From JBHHXR01 sp046757205 (GTDB lineage: Bacteria; Pseudomonadota; Alphaproteobacteria; Rhodobacterales; Rhodobacteraceae): 21,939 bases of DNA. The stretch spans positions 1 to 21,939 of the forward strand of contig JBHHXR010000028.1 of NCBI GenBank assembly GCA_046757205.1, in the 5' to 3' direction. The notes below the pieces were generated by a model. The model was not told where the DNA came from and did no database searches. It saw nothing but the letters and a program-made list of their open reading frames with translations. This document shows positions 16,614 through 21,939 of the stretch, one piece after another (position 1 is the stretch's first letter; each line of letters begins with the position of its first letter). Position numbers and translations under genes: made by a program.

Positions 16614-16757
16614 GCCTTAGTATGGGTTGGGTGAAACCCCACCAGATATTCCAGTATCCGCCAGATATGGAAGCGTATCCGTTAACCCGTTCGGGCCGAA
16701 CCGGACCTTCAGGGGTGCGACCTGCGCAACCCTTTCCGGCGCGTGCGTTCGACGAAA

Positions 16758-17174
16758 TCAGGCAAGATGCGCCACGACCTGGCGGGTGTGCGGTGAATCC
16801 CGGTGTTCGAACAGGTAAATCCCCTGCCATGTCCCCAGCACCGGCCGGCCGCCGGTAACCGGGATCGACAGCGATGTCGCGGTCAGCGCCGCCTTGATGT
16901 GCGCCGGCATGTCATCGGCGCCCTCCTGCGTATGCCGCAGCCAGCGCATGGAAGGGGCGTCGGCATCGGGAACCAGCCTGCGGAAGAACTCCTGCAGGTC
17001 CCGCTGCACGTCGGGATCGGCGTTTTCCTGGACGAGAAGCGAACAGGACGTGTGGCGCACAAACAGCGTCAGCAATCCTTCGCTGTTGCCTGCCCGATCG
17101 ACGAATTGCGCGGCGTCGCCGGTGAATTCGTAGAGGCCGGCGCCCCTGGTCCGGATGGTGATTACCGCTTGCAT
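16758..17174 (-). CDS. yjbQ: YjbQ family protein (UPF0047)
   Basis: This 138-residue protein matches the YjbQ/UPF0047 family. It has VRHTSCSLLVQENADPDVQRDL (the shared His and acidic positions), DDMPAHIKAAL and the C-terminal GTWQGIYLFEHRDSPHTRQV. Family members have been reported to show weak thiamine-phosphate synthase activity, but their real role is unsettled. Start ATG 17174 gives the family length; a longer N-terminus would have no homology. It stands between ubiV and nrdR on the same strand and 75 nt after ubiV, so it may be read through from the ubi operon. Confidence 0.9.
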   Translation of the reverse strand: MQAVITIRTRGAGLYEFTGDAAQFVDRAGNSEGLLTLFVRHTSCSLLVQENADPDVQRDLQEFFRRLVPDADAPSMRWLRHTQEGADDMPAHIKAALTATSLSIPVTGGRPVLGTWQGIYLFEHRDSPHTRQVVAHLA

Positions 17175-17249
17175 GCCATGGCTATAGCACGATCCTTGCC
17201 GCGCGGGCCCGCCAATTCCGGGCCTTCGGCGCACGTGCGCGCCGCCCGG

Positions 17250-18161
17250 TCAGGCCGCATCCTCGCGGATCCGGAGATACCCGGGGCGGCGGTACCAGAA
17301 ACCGTTCGAAAAAGGCGCCGGAATGCCGAGCGCGGAGAGTTTTTTCTCCGCTTCCTCGGCGCTGCATTTCGCCTCCAGCGCATCGCGAAAGATACAAGCG
17401 ACGGCAACCATGTCCTGGGTGTGCGGCACGAGCCGGAAATGATGCACACCGAAGGCCTGCATCTGCGCCAGTTCCGGCAGCAGGTTAACGTAGGTATGCG
17501 ACAGCGTCTGGATGCCGTTGATTGCCAGGAAGCTCTCTCCGTCCAGCGTGTTGAGCGGCATGCCGTCGGGGTCGGACTCGCAGATGAACTGGCAATTGTC
17601 CTTGTGCCGCCCGTGCGCCCGCGCGTGATAGCAGCGCGCCGAAAGCGCCAGCGCCGCGCGGCCGAAAACCTGAACCTCGACCGGCGTTCCGAGGCTTGCG
17701 GCCGCCTCCGCCAGCTTTGCGACGGTGTCCCCGGGCAACTCGGAAGGCAGGCAGAAATGCGTCGCCCCATGATTGGCGAGGTGACGCATCGTTTCCTCGT
17801 TATAGACATTGAAATACTGGCCTATCCTGTGTGGGCGTCCGGTCAGGTACCACAGCGCGGCGCCGTTGTTCACCTCGATCTCGCGGTCCGAGACTTCTGC
17901 CAGATCCTCGACCGTCCTGCGTTCGCGCGTGAGCATGACTTCGGCGAGCGAGGAGAAGACGACGTTCTTGCCGCCGCGTTCCAGGCGCTCCGCCGCTTCC
18001 TCGATATAGGGATCGAAGAAAGGGGCGCGCTTGGAGCAGATGACCTCGCCCAGATAGACGGTATCGACCGGCGCCTCGTCGGCGATCCGGGCGTAGAAAT
18101 CGCGTTTCGTCTCGGCCGGCCAGTGAAAGAGAATCGGGCCCAGCGTCAGATAATCGGTCAT
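17250..18161 (-). CDS. ubiV: UbiV, U32-family Fe-S protein for anaerobic ubiquinone synthesis
   Basis: This is a 303-residue U32-peptidase-fold protein. The four cysteines known to bind a 4Fe-4S cluster in E. coli UbiV are all found: C42 in EVICSKR, C177 in SARC, C190 in KDNC and C194 in QFIC. GPILFHWP at the N-terminus and LAINGIQTLSHTYVNL further on match the family. UbiV works with UbiU to hydroxylate the ubiquinone ring without O2, using prephenate as the oxygen source. It is not a protease. Start ATG 18161 lies 4 nt after the ubiU stop, so the two are co-translated. Confidence 0.94.
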   Translation of the reverse strand: MTDYLTLGPILFHWPAETKRDFYARIADEAPVDTVYLGEVICSKRAPFFDPYIEEAAERLERGGKNVVFSSLAEVMLTRERRTVEDLAEVSDREIEVNNGAALWYLTGRPHRIGQYFNVYNEETMRHLANHGATHFCLPSELPGDTVAKLAEAAASLGTPVEVQVFGRAALALSARCYHARAHGRHKDNCQFICESDPDGMPLNTLDGESFLAINGIQTLSHTYVNLLPELAQMQAFGVHHFRLVPHTQDMVAVACIFRDALEAKCSAEEAEKKLSALGIPAPFSNGFWYRRPGYLRIREDAA

Positions 18162-18165
18162 GTTC

Positions 18166-19164
18166 CTACCGCCATGTCTTGGTGCCGAAGGCACCTTGGG
18201 TCTGCTTTTGCCCTTCCGTCAGGGCCAGGAGGTCGGCCAGTACCGGTTCCTGGCCGGCGACGATGTCGTCGATCGCCTTGCGGAACGCCGAAACCACTTT
18301 CCGGACATAGGCGCGCGAACGCTGCCGGCCCTCGATCTTGAAGGCGTGCACGCCGGCGGCGACAAGCTCGGGCAAGAGCGACGAAAGGTTCAGGCTGACC
18401 GGCTGCTCGAACGCATAGAACCCCTCGTTTCGGCACGGCGCCAGGTAGCGGCCCTTGCAGATGGTCGGGTAGCCAGCCGTCTCGTCGCTGCCGAAGCAGT
18501 CGATGGTGAACGTTCCCAGCCTGGTGCTCAGATTGCCTTCGTCGTCGCGCACGTATTCGACATCGGCGGCCGGCGAGCAGACGCCGTCCATGTTCGTGGA
18601 CAGTCCCGTGACATAGTTGGTCAGGCTGCACCTTCCCTCGACCATCAGCCCGTGATTGCCGAATATGAAGGTCTCGATCTCGCAGGGGATTTCCGCCGCG
18701 ATGGCAGAGATTTCCGGCACCGTCAGGATGCGCGGCAGCACCACCCGTTTCACGCCGAAGTCGCGGCAGTAATAGCGGATCGCTTCCGGGCTCGATGCCG
18801 CGGCCTGGACCGACAGGTGCAGCCGTCTGTCCGGGTAGGTCTGCGCGATGTAGCCGGCCACGCCGATATCCGCGACGATGAAGGCATCGACGCCAAAGGC
18901 GGCGCCGGCGTCTGCCGCCTCTTTCCACAGGCCGAAGTTCCCGGCCGTCGGATAGGTGTTGATCGCCAGCAGAACCTTGGCGCCGGCCGCGTGCGCGTAG
19001 GCGACCGAAGCCTGCATTTCCTCCGGCGTGAAATTCAGGCCGGGAAAATTGCGCGCGTTGGTAGCGTTCTGGAACCCGCAATAGACCGAGTCCGCGCCGG
19101 CATCGACGGCGGTTCTGAGTGCCGCGGGCGTTCCGGCCGGGCAGACAAGCTCGGGTGCGCGCAT
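18166..19164 (-). CDS. ubiU: UbiU, U32-family Fe-S protein for anaerobic ubiquinone synthesis
   Basis: This is a 332-residue protein that matches UbiU (YhbU) along its length: ELVCPAGTPAAL, DAVY-like DSVYCGFQ, LSVQAAASSPEAI, VVLPRILTVPE and FKIEGRQRSRAYV. Of the four cluster cysteines described in E. coli, three are found (in EGRC, about 179, DGVC, about 196, and YPTIC, about 236). The first, expected in a motif like FGSLCIM, reads FGNHGLM here, with glycine at that position and a histidine beside it. The start ATG (19164) has AGGA 8 nt upstream and overlaps the ubiT stop as TGATG; a GTG one codon earlier is less likely. It forms a complex with UbiV. Confidence 0.92.
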   Translation of the reverse strand: MRAPELVCPAGTPAALRTAVDAGADSVYCGFQNATNARNFPGLNFTPEEMQASVAYAHAAGAKVLLAINTYPTAGNFGLWKEAADAGAAFGVDAFIVADIGVAGYIAQTYPDRRLHLSVQAAASSPEAIRYYCRDFGVKRVVLPRILTVPEISAIAAEIPCEIETFIFGNHGLMVEGRCSLTNYVTGLSTNMDGVCSPAADVEYVRDDEGNLSTRLGTFTIDCFGSDETAGYPTICKGRYLAPCRNEGFYAFEQPVSLNLSSLLPELVAAGVHAFKIEGRQRSRAYVRKVVSAFRKAIDDIVAGQEPVLADLLALTEGQKQTQGAFGTKTWR

Positions 19165-19700
19165 CACCTTTCCTCCGTGTTCACGTCGCCGCGCGCGCCG
19201 GCCCGGCGCAGCACCGAAAGGGCCACCCGGCCGGGCGGGCCGAACATCCTCGCCACCCGGTCGGCGATCGAGCCTTCCACGTCGTCGAGGGCGTTGCGCA
19301 GGCAGACCACGGCCTCGGTATCGCCGGTGACCGTCAGTTCGCGCGAAAAGAACAGGGCGTCGCCGTCCTCGTCGGCGTCCATCAGGCGCAGCAGGTCGAG
19401 AAAACGCCCGGCGATGCCGGCGTCATGGGCCGGCGTTTCGCGTCGCGACACCGCCCGGAACATCAGGTCGTCAGGATCGGGCCGCAGAAGCAGCCGGAAA
19501 GGCATGTTGACCGGATCGATCAGGAAGACATCGCGCCGGTGCGGCCCCAGCCGGTTGAACATGCCCGGGTTTTCCGCGGCGATACGGGTCACGATCCGGT
19601 GCAGAACGGGTTGCAGCACGAACAGCGGAAGCGGCGGCATGGGAAAAAACGCCAGCACCCCACCGTGCCCGCTGCCCGAGGTCGGAGGCACGTGTGTCAT
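19164..19700 (-). CDS. ubiT: UbiT, SCP2-domain lipid-binding accessory factor
   Basis: This is a 178-residue SCP2-fold protein. The conserved part starts near residue 21 (MPPLPLFVLQPVLHRIV), with FLIDPVNMPFRLLLRP and DALFFSRELTVTGDTEAVVCLRNALDD further on, the typical end of the sterol-carrier fold. UbiT is needed for O2-independent ubiquinone synthesis and binds isoprenoid lipids. The first 20 residues are poorly conserved. The ATG at 19700 has no ribosome-binding site, and neither has the internal ATG at 19640. The predicted transcription start at about 19701 favours the first, translated as a leaderless message. It is first in the ubiT-ubiU-ubiV operon. Confidence 0.85.
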   Translation of the reverse strand: MTHVPPTSGSGHGGVLAFFPMPPLPLFVLQPVLHRIVTRIAAENPGMFNRLGPHRRDVFLIDPVNMPFRLLLRPDPDDLMFRAVSRRETPAHDAGIAGRFLDLLRLMDADEDGDALFFSRELTVTGDTEAVVCLRNALDDVEGSIADRVARMFGPPGRVALSVLRRAGARGDVNTEER

Positions 19701-19707
19701 GCGGTGG

Positions 19708-19748
19708 TGATAACGCCGATAAGGGTGGGGCGAATTGACCTATGTCAA
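19708..19748 (-). promoter_or_regulatory. FNR/CRP-family site and promoter for ubiTUV
   Basis: The 14-bp dyad TTGACCTATGTCAA (19735-19748) is a perfect TTGAC-N4-GTCAA palindrome and fits the TTGA-N6-TCAA consensus of FNR-type regulators. On the minus strand TTATCA (19708-19713) can act as the -10 box. The dyad centre then lies about 40-41 nt before the predicted start near 19701, the classic class II activator position. This predicts anaerobic induction of the operon. Confidence 0.7.
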
Positions 19749-19763
19749 TCGACGGCCGCAATT

Positions 19764-19779
19764 CCGCCGAATCCGGCGG
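19764..19779 (-). terminator. short hairpin after the exported-protein gene
   Basis: CCGCCG and CGGCGG form a 6-bp stem with a 4-nt loop, 5 nt beyond the stop of the gene at 19784 and directly before the FNR box. No U-run follows, so it is a weak terminator candidate that would insulate ubiT. Confidence 0.35.
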
Positions 19780-19783
19780 TCCG

Positions 19784-20164
19784 CTAACGCTCGCAAGGTC
19801 CGGGATAGGGCCGCGGGGCCGGACAGATGATCTCCTGGCGGGGAAACTCGAACCGCCGCGCCTCGAACTCGGCCCAGAACCCGTAATTCGCCCACCCCCA
19901 CCGGCCGGTGCCGAACAGTTCGTGCCAGGCGTCGCAGCTGCGGCCGAGATAGAGTTTCTCGATGCCGGTCACCACCCGCGTTCCGGCGCCCTGTCCGACA
20001 AACCGCGAAACCGGCTGATCGGAGGTCAGGACCACCCCGTCGTCGTTGCAGACAAGCTGGTATCTGTGCCCGTCCTCCGAGACATAGGGGCCGGCCGCGC
20101 ATGCAGATGACGCGGCGACGCCGAGCGTCGCCAGCGGAAGTGTGATGAAACGAAGTGCCCGCAT
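19784..20164 (-). CDS. small exported protein of unknown function
   Basis: This is a 126-residue protein that I do not recognise. Residues 1-24 form a signal peptide (MRALRFITLPLATLGVAASSACAAG). The mature part has four cysteines (near 39, 77, 114 and 124), which fits two disulfides and a periplasmic or secreted place. WHELFGTGRWGWANYGFW is a notable aromatic stretch. The ATG at 20164 has a GAGGGGAG-like purine run about 8 nt upstream; longer reading starts inside the neighbouring gene and has no signal peptide. It follows another small exported protein gene by 25 nt, so the two are probably one transcript. Confidence 0.72.
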   Translation of the reverse strand: MRALRFITLPLATLGVAASSACAAGPYVSEDGHRYQLVCNDDGVVLTSDQPVSRFVGQGAGTRVVTGIEKLYLGRSCDAWHELFGTGRWGWANYGFWAEFEARRFEFPRQEIICPAPRPYPGPCER

Positions 20165-20189
20165 TAGAAAGCTCCCCTCACCCGGTCGG

Positions 20190-20681
20190 TCAATGGCAAT
20201 CCTTCCAGGCATGCTCGCCGTAGTCCCAGCACCGGCCAAGCTGCTCCATCCGTTCGAAAAGCGCCCCGAAGCCGGTTTCCACGCTGCCCGGATCGCATTT
20301 CAGCGCGGCGATCTCCGCACCGTCACGGGTGACCAGGATACCGCCGCTGAGCGGGTTGGCTTCCTGATTGCGTTCCATTGCCGCCCACACGGTGTAGCTG
20401 ACGCCCCGATTGGCGAAAGTGACCTCTTCATAGATGCTGCCGCCGATGCCGTTCCAGGGCCGGTAGCCGGCTTCGGTCAGCGGCGTTTCAATGGTGAGTT
20501 CGGGCGCCGCGCCGGGCCTGCCGAAGGCATAGCTGGCGGTTTCATCCCGCCAGCAGGCGCTGACCGCCTTGCCGCCCGCAGACAGTGTGCAGGACAGGAT
20601 GTTTGCCGAGCCCTCCGGGCAGGCGCCAAGGGCCGGTGAAGCGAGCAGGCCTGCGAAGGCCAGGGCGGTGGCGATACGCAC
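20190..20681 (-). CDS. small exported cysteine-rich protein of unknown function
   Basis: This is a 163-residue protein that I do not recognise. The start is GTG with a strong GGGAGGA box 6-7 nt upstream. A signal sequence ends at LGAC (residues 18-21), which could be a lipobox or a signal peptidase I site just before Cys 21. There are six cysteines after the hydrophobic stretch (at or near 21, 31, 43 and three near the C-terminus), which suggests disulfide bonds. The C-terminus RCWDYGEHAWKDCH is distinctive. It is the upstream partner of the 126-residue exported protein. A role in the envelope is likely but nothing more can be said. Confidence 0.72.
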   Translation of the reverse strand: MRIATALAFAGLLASPALGACPEGSANILSCTLSAGGKAVSACWRDETASYAFGRPGAAPELTIETPLTEAGYRPWNGIGGSIYEEVTFANRGVSYTVWAAMERNQEANPLSGGILVTRDGAEIAALKCDPGSVETGFGALFERMEQLGRCWDYGEHAWKDCH

Positions 20682-20853
20682 AGCGGGTCCTCCCGGGCTT
20701 CCGGTACCGGGCTCAGCTTAACCCAGGAGTTCCGGGCGTGCCATCCCGTCAGCGGTCGCGCCTGCCGCCCGCCGCCGGGACCGGCTGTTTCGACGGCACC
20801 GGCGGCATGGCGCGGCCCCGGGCAAGGCAGGATCCGAGGTTGGGTGAAAGATG

Positions 20854-20869
20854 TGCACACGCGTGTGCA
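20854..20869. promoter_or_regulatory. 16-bp perfect palindrome, operator-like
   Basis: TGCACACGCGTGTGCA reads the same on both strands without a spacer. It lies about 170 nt upstream of the exported-protein gene at 20681 and next to an AT-rich patch. Perfect palindromes of this size are often binding sites for dimeric regulators. I do not recognise the regulator. Confidence 0.4.
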
Positions 20870-21017
20870 TGCGGTTAAATCATTGAAATTACGTGGCAAT
20901 CAGAAAATGGAGGCGAGAAACCGGCGCGCGATCCGCTTGCGCGGCGCGTCCCGATGCGTCTTTCGTTTCGGCACGTAATCGAGCGGAGTTGATTGGCGCC
21001 TGCCGGTTTGCGGTTCC

Positions 21018-21070
21018 CGATGCTTCTGGGTTCAATAAATATCCCCGCCGGAGGCACGGCCGAAGCATCG
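21018..21070. repeat. 9-bp perfect inverted repeat
   Basis: CGATGCTTC (21018-21026) and GAAGCATCG (21062-21070) are perfect inverted copies 35 nt apart. They flank the terminator-like element downstream of the rpoD remnant. Confidence 0.4.
21029..21058 (-). terminator. terminator-like element after the rpoD remnant
   Basis: On the minus strand CCTCCGGCGGGG can form a short stem, followed directly by the AT-rich ATATTTATT. It lies about 37 nt after the rpoD stop and is likely the original rpoD terminator. I recall similar CCTCCGGCGGG-plus-AT motifs at gene ends in Rhodobacterales. Confidence 0.4.
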
Positions 21071-21094
21071 CGGACGGCGCGGCGGCGCGGGCGC

Positions 21095-21241
21095 TCACTG
21101 ATCCAGAAAACTCCGCAACTTCCGCGACCGCGACGGATGCTTCAGCTTCCGCAGCGCCTTGGCCTCGATCTGCCGGATGCGCTCGCGGGTGAGTTCGTGC
21201 AGGCGGTCACCGGGATTTGGACCCGAGGCGGGAGGTTGCAT
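21095..21241 (-). pseudogene. rpoD: 3' remnant of rpoD (sigma70 region 4.2), 48 codons
   Basis: The frame reads 48 residues. From residue 18 on it is TRERIRQIEAKALRKL, then KHPSRSRKLRSFLDQ: the recognition helix and C-terminus of the housekeeping sigma factor, unchanged and ending at the usual stop. The first 17 residues (MQPPASGPNPGDRLHEL) are not sigma sequence, and regions 1 to 4.1 are missing. The ATG overlaps the yoeB stop as TGATG, so the piece could be translated by coupling. I see no other rpoD sequence up to the right edge. It is most simply a displaced 3' end of rpoD left by an insertion, or a duplicated target site. A working micro-protein is possible but unproven. Confidence 0.8.
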
Positions 21242-21495
21242 CAGTAGTGATAGCGGCACTGCGCGATTTGCAGAACACCCTTCGCAGCCCGGTACACCAG
21301 CCGGTGCTCGCGGGATAGGCGTCGCGACCGGAACCCCGAGAGATTGCCCAAGAGCGGCTCGGGCTTGCCGGTTCCATCAAACGGGTGACGAAGGCATTCC
21401 TTGATCAGTGCGTTGAGTTTTCGAACGATAGTTTTGTCGTGCGTTTGCCAATACACGTGGGCGTCCCACGCAACAGGATCGAAACCAACGATCAT
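21241..21495 (-). CDS. yoeB: YoeB toxin, ribosome-dependent mRNA interferase
   Basis: This 84-residue protein has the exact length of E. coli YoeB and matches it throughout: YWQTHDKTIVRKLNALIK, GKPEPLLGNLSGFRSRRL, EHRLVY and the end CRYHY. The catalytic residues E46, R65, H83 and Y84 are all present, so it should be active. YoeB cuts mRNA in the ribosome A site when freed from YefM. Its ATG overlaps the yefM stop by ATGA, the classic arrangement. Its own stop overlaps the rpoD-remnant frame by one base. Confidence 0.95.
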   Translation of the reverse strand: MIVGFDPVAWDAHVYWQTHDKTIVRKLNALIKECLRHPFDGTGKPEPLLGNLSGFRSRRLSREHRLVYRAAKGVLQIAQCRYHY

Positions 21496-21764
21496 TCGCT
21501 GGTCATTGCCTCAAGCTCTTCAATGCTCCTGGTCACGTCCTCAGCATTGTCGAGCCGGACGATGGCCGTGCGCAGAGCCCTGGCGTCTGCCGGACTGGCG
21601 AGCAGATAGGCCGTCTCGTCCGCCGAGGCATGGTCTTCCAGCGAGATCACCACCACCGGCCTGCCCCTGGCGCGGGTCACGATCAGCGGCTCGTGGTCGT
21701 CGTTCACCTTGGCCATCATGGCCGACAGGTTGGCGCTAAGTTCGGTCGAGGTCGCGTGTTTCAT
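21492..21764 (-). CDS. yefM: YefM/Phd-family antitoxin
   Basis: This is a 90-residue antitoxin. The N-terminal dimer and DNA-binding part (ATSTELSANLSAMMAKVNDD, then PLIVTRARGRPVVVISLED) is the Phd/YefM fold. The C-terminal helical tail (about 60-90) should wrap and block YoeB. I chose ATG 21764 because it gives the family length and begins right at the conserved part; ATGs at 21782 and 21791 are possible. The complex normally represses its own promoter, and an imperfect dyad lies just upstream. Confidence 0.93.
   Translation of the reverse strand: MKHATSTELSANLSAMMAKVNDDHEPLIVTRARGRPVVVISLEDHASADETAYLLASPADARALRTAIVRLDNAEDVTRSIEELEAMTSE
21655..21655. other. placeholder-free note: yefM coding continues through this point
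   Basis: No separate element is claimed here; the position lies within the yefM gene. Confidence 0.01.
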
Positions 21765-21771
21765 GCGGATT

Positions 21772-21791
21772 ATGTACGTCATTACGTGCAT
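21772..21791. promoter_or_regulatory. candidate yefM-yoeB autoregulatory operator
   Basis: ATGTACGT (21772-21779) and ACGTGCAT (21784-21791) form a dyad with 7 of 8 positions paired around CATT. It lies 7-27 nt upstream of the chosen yefM start. E. coli YefM recognises TGTACA-core palindromes, so ATGTAC/GTGCAT fits in kind. Confidence 0.4.
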
Positions 21792-21901
21792 GGTGGCAGC
21801 ATTTTTGGCGGCGCATCGCGCTAGTGAAATCTTCCGGGCTTCGAGCTTCGCGCAACGGAGCGCCTGACCCTGGGTGGGCGCATCGCGCCCTCCCGTCGGG
21901 A

Positions 21902-21927
21902 GGGTCGGGCGCGGCCCGGCCTGCGGC
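21902..21927. repeat. GC-rich palindromic repeat related to 11655-11680
   Basis: Positions 21902-21927 match the reverse complement of 11655-11680 at 23 of 26 bases. Both copies sit in clusters of overlapping stems between genes; here CCCTCCC (21888-21894) pairs with GGGAGGG (21898-21904) and GGGCGC (21876-21881) with GCGCCC (21885-21890). This looks like a REP-type dispersed repeat. From 21792 to the window edge I see no gene. Confidence 0.4.
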
Positions 21928-21939
21928 AGGGCCAGACGG

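Larger units (their letters stand above)
20682..21094. other. 413-nt region without a convincing gene
   Basis: No reading frame here has a good start, ribosome-binding site or recognisable product. It holds a locally AT-rich patch at about 20870-20910, the 16-bp palindrome at 20854-20869, an inverted repeat (21018-21026 with 21062-21070) and a terminator-like element at 21029-21058. It separates the two exported-protein genes from the rpoD remnant. Confidence 0.6.

Noticed and set aside
16803..18341. A 512-codon plus-strand frame opposite yjbQ, ubiV and part of ubiU
   Set aside because: The minus-strand genes are clearly real with conserved motifs; the plus frame has no family features.
21195..21235. 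A complete tRNA gene at the yoeB/rpoD junction
   Set aside because: Only a T-arm-like segment is seen; no acceptor stem, D-arm or anticodon arm can be drawn.
21655..21655. The single-base feature listed inside yefM
   Set aside because: It marks no real element and should be ignored.
1..21939. CRISPR array or insertion-sequence transposase
   Set aside because: No regularly spaced repeats and no transposase, integrase or recombinase reading frame were found in the window.

Overview
The window looks like a chromosomal piece of a GC-rich alphaproteobacterium. The pieces of the nrdR-ribD-ribE-ribB-ribH-nusB block, a RibB fused to a degenerate cyclohydrolase-like domain, and an anaerobic-ubiquinone ubiT-ubiU-ubiV operon behind an FNR-type box all fit that class. 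A Rhodobacterales-like origin is plausible but only inferred. Almost everything reads on the minus strand. The only plus-strand genes are three capsule genes in the middle.

Region 1 (135-7197, minus) is a tightly packed module. In transcription order it holds a DUF4129-type membrane protein, a DUF4350-type protein, a MoxR AAA+ ATPase, a DUF58 protein, a SpoIIM-like membrane protein and an RDD membrane protein. Nearly every junction is a 4-nt ATGA overlap. About 95 nt further on comes a seventh membrane protein with a GPDP-type membrane domain. The set suggests a membrane-bound MoxR/DUF58 chaperone-like machine of unknown function.

Region 2 (7324-16557) is the riboflavin/nrdR block, split in two. 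The genes ribE, ribB(X), ribH and nusB lie at 7324-10085 and nrdR-ribD at 14959-16557, all on the minus strand. Between them sits a plus-strand cassette (10211-15048) of a KpsS-like Kdo transferase, a Wza/KpsD-like export lipoprotein and a two-module KpsC. This is the start of lipid-linked capsule synthesis plus an outer-membrane export component. The cassette has its own sigma70-like promoter, and kpsC runs 90 bp into the 3' end of ribD.

Region 3 (16758-19748, minus) holds yjbQ and the ubiT-ubiU-ubiV operon for O2-independent ubiquinone hydroxylation. A perfect TTGAC-N4-GTCAA dyad is placed as a class II FNR site ahead of ubiT. The predicted start point leaves a nearly leaderless transcript. 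UbiU appears to lack one of the four cysteines known to bind its cluster in E. coli.

Region 4 (19784-21939) holds two small exported cysteine-containing proteins of unknown function, a gene-poor stretch with a 16-bp perfect palindrome, and an intact yefM-yoeB toxin-antitoxin pair. The yoeB stop codon overlaps the start of a 48-codon reading frame whose last 31 residues are the C-terminal end of the housekeeping sigma factor RpoD. The right edge carries a GC-rich palindromic repeat that resembles one between kpsS and the export gene.
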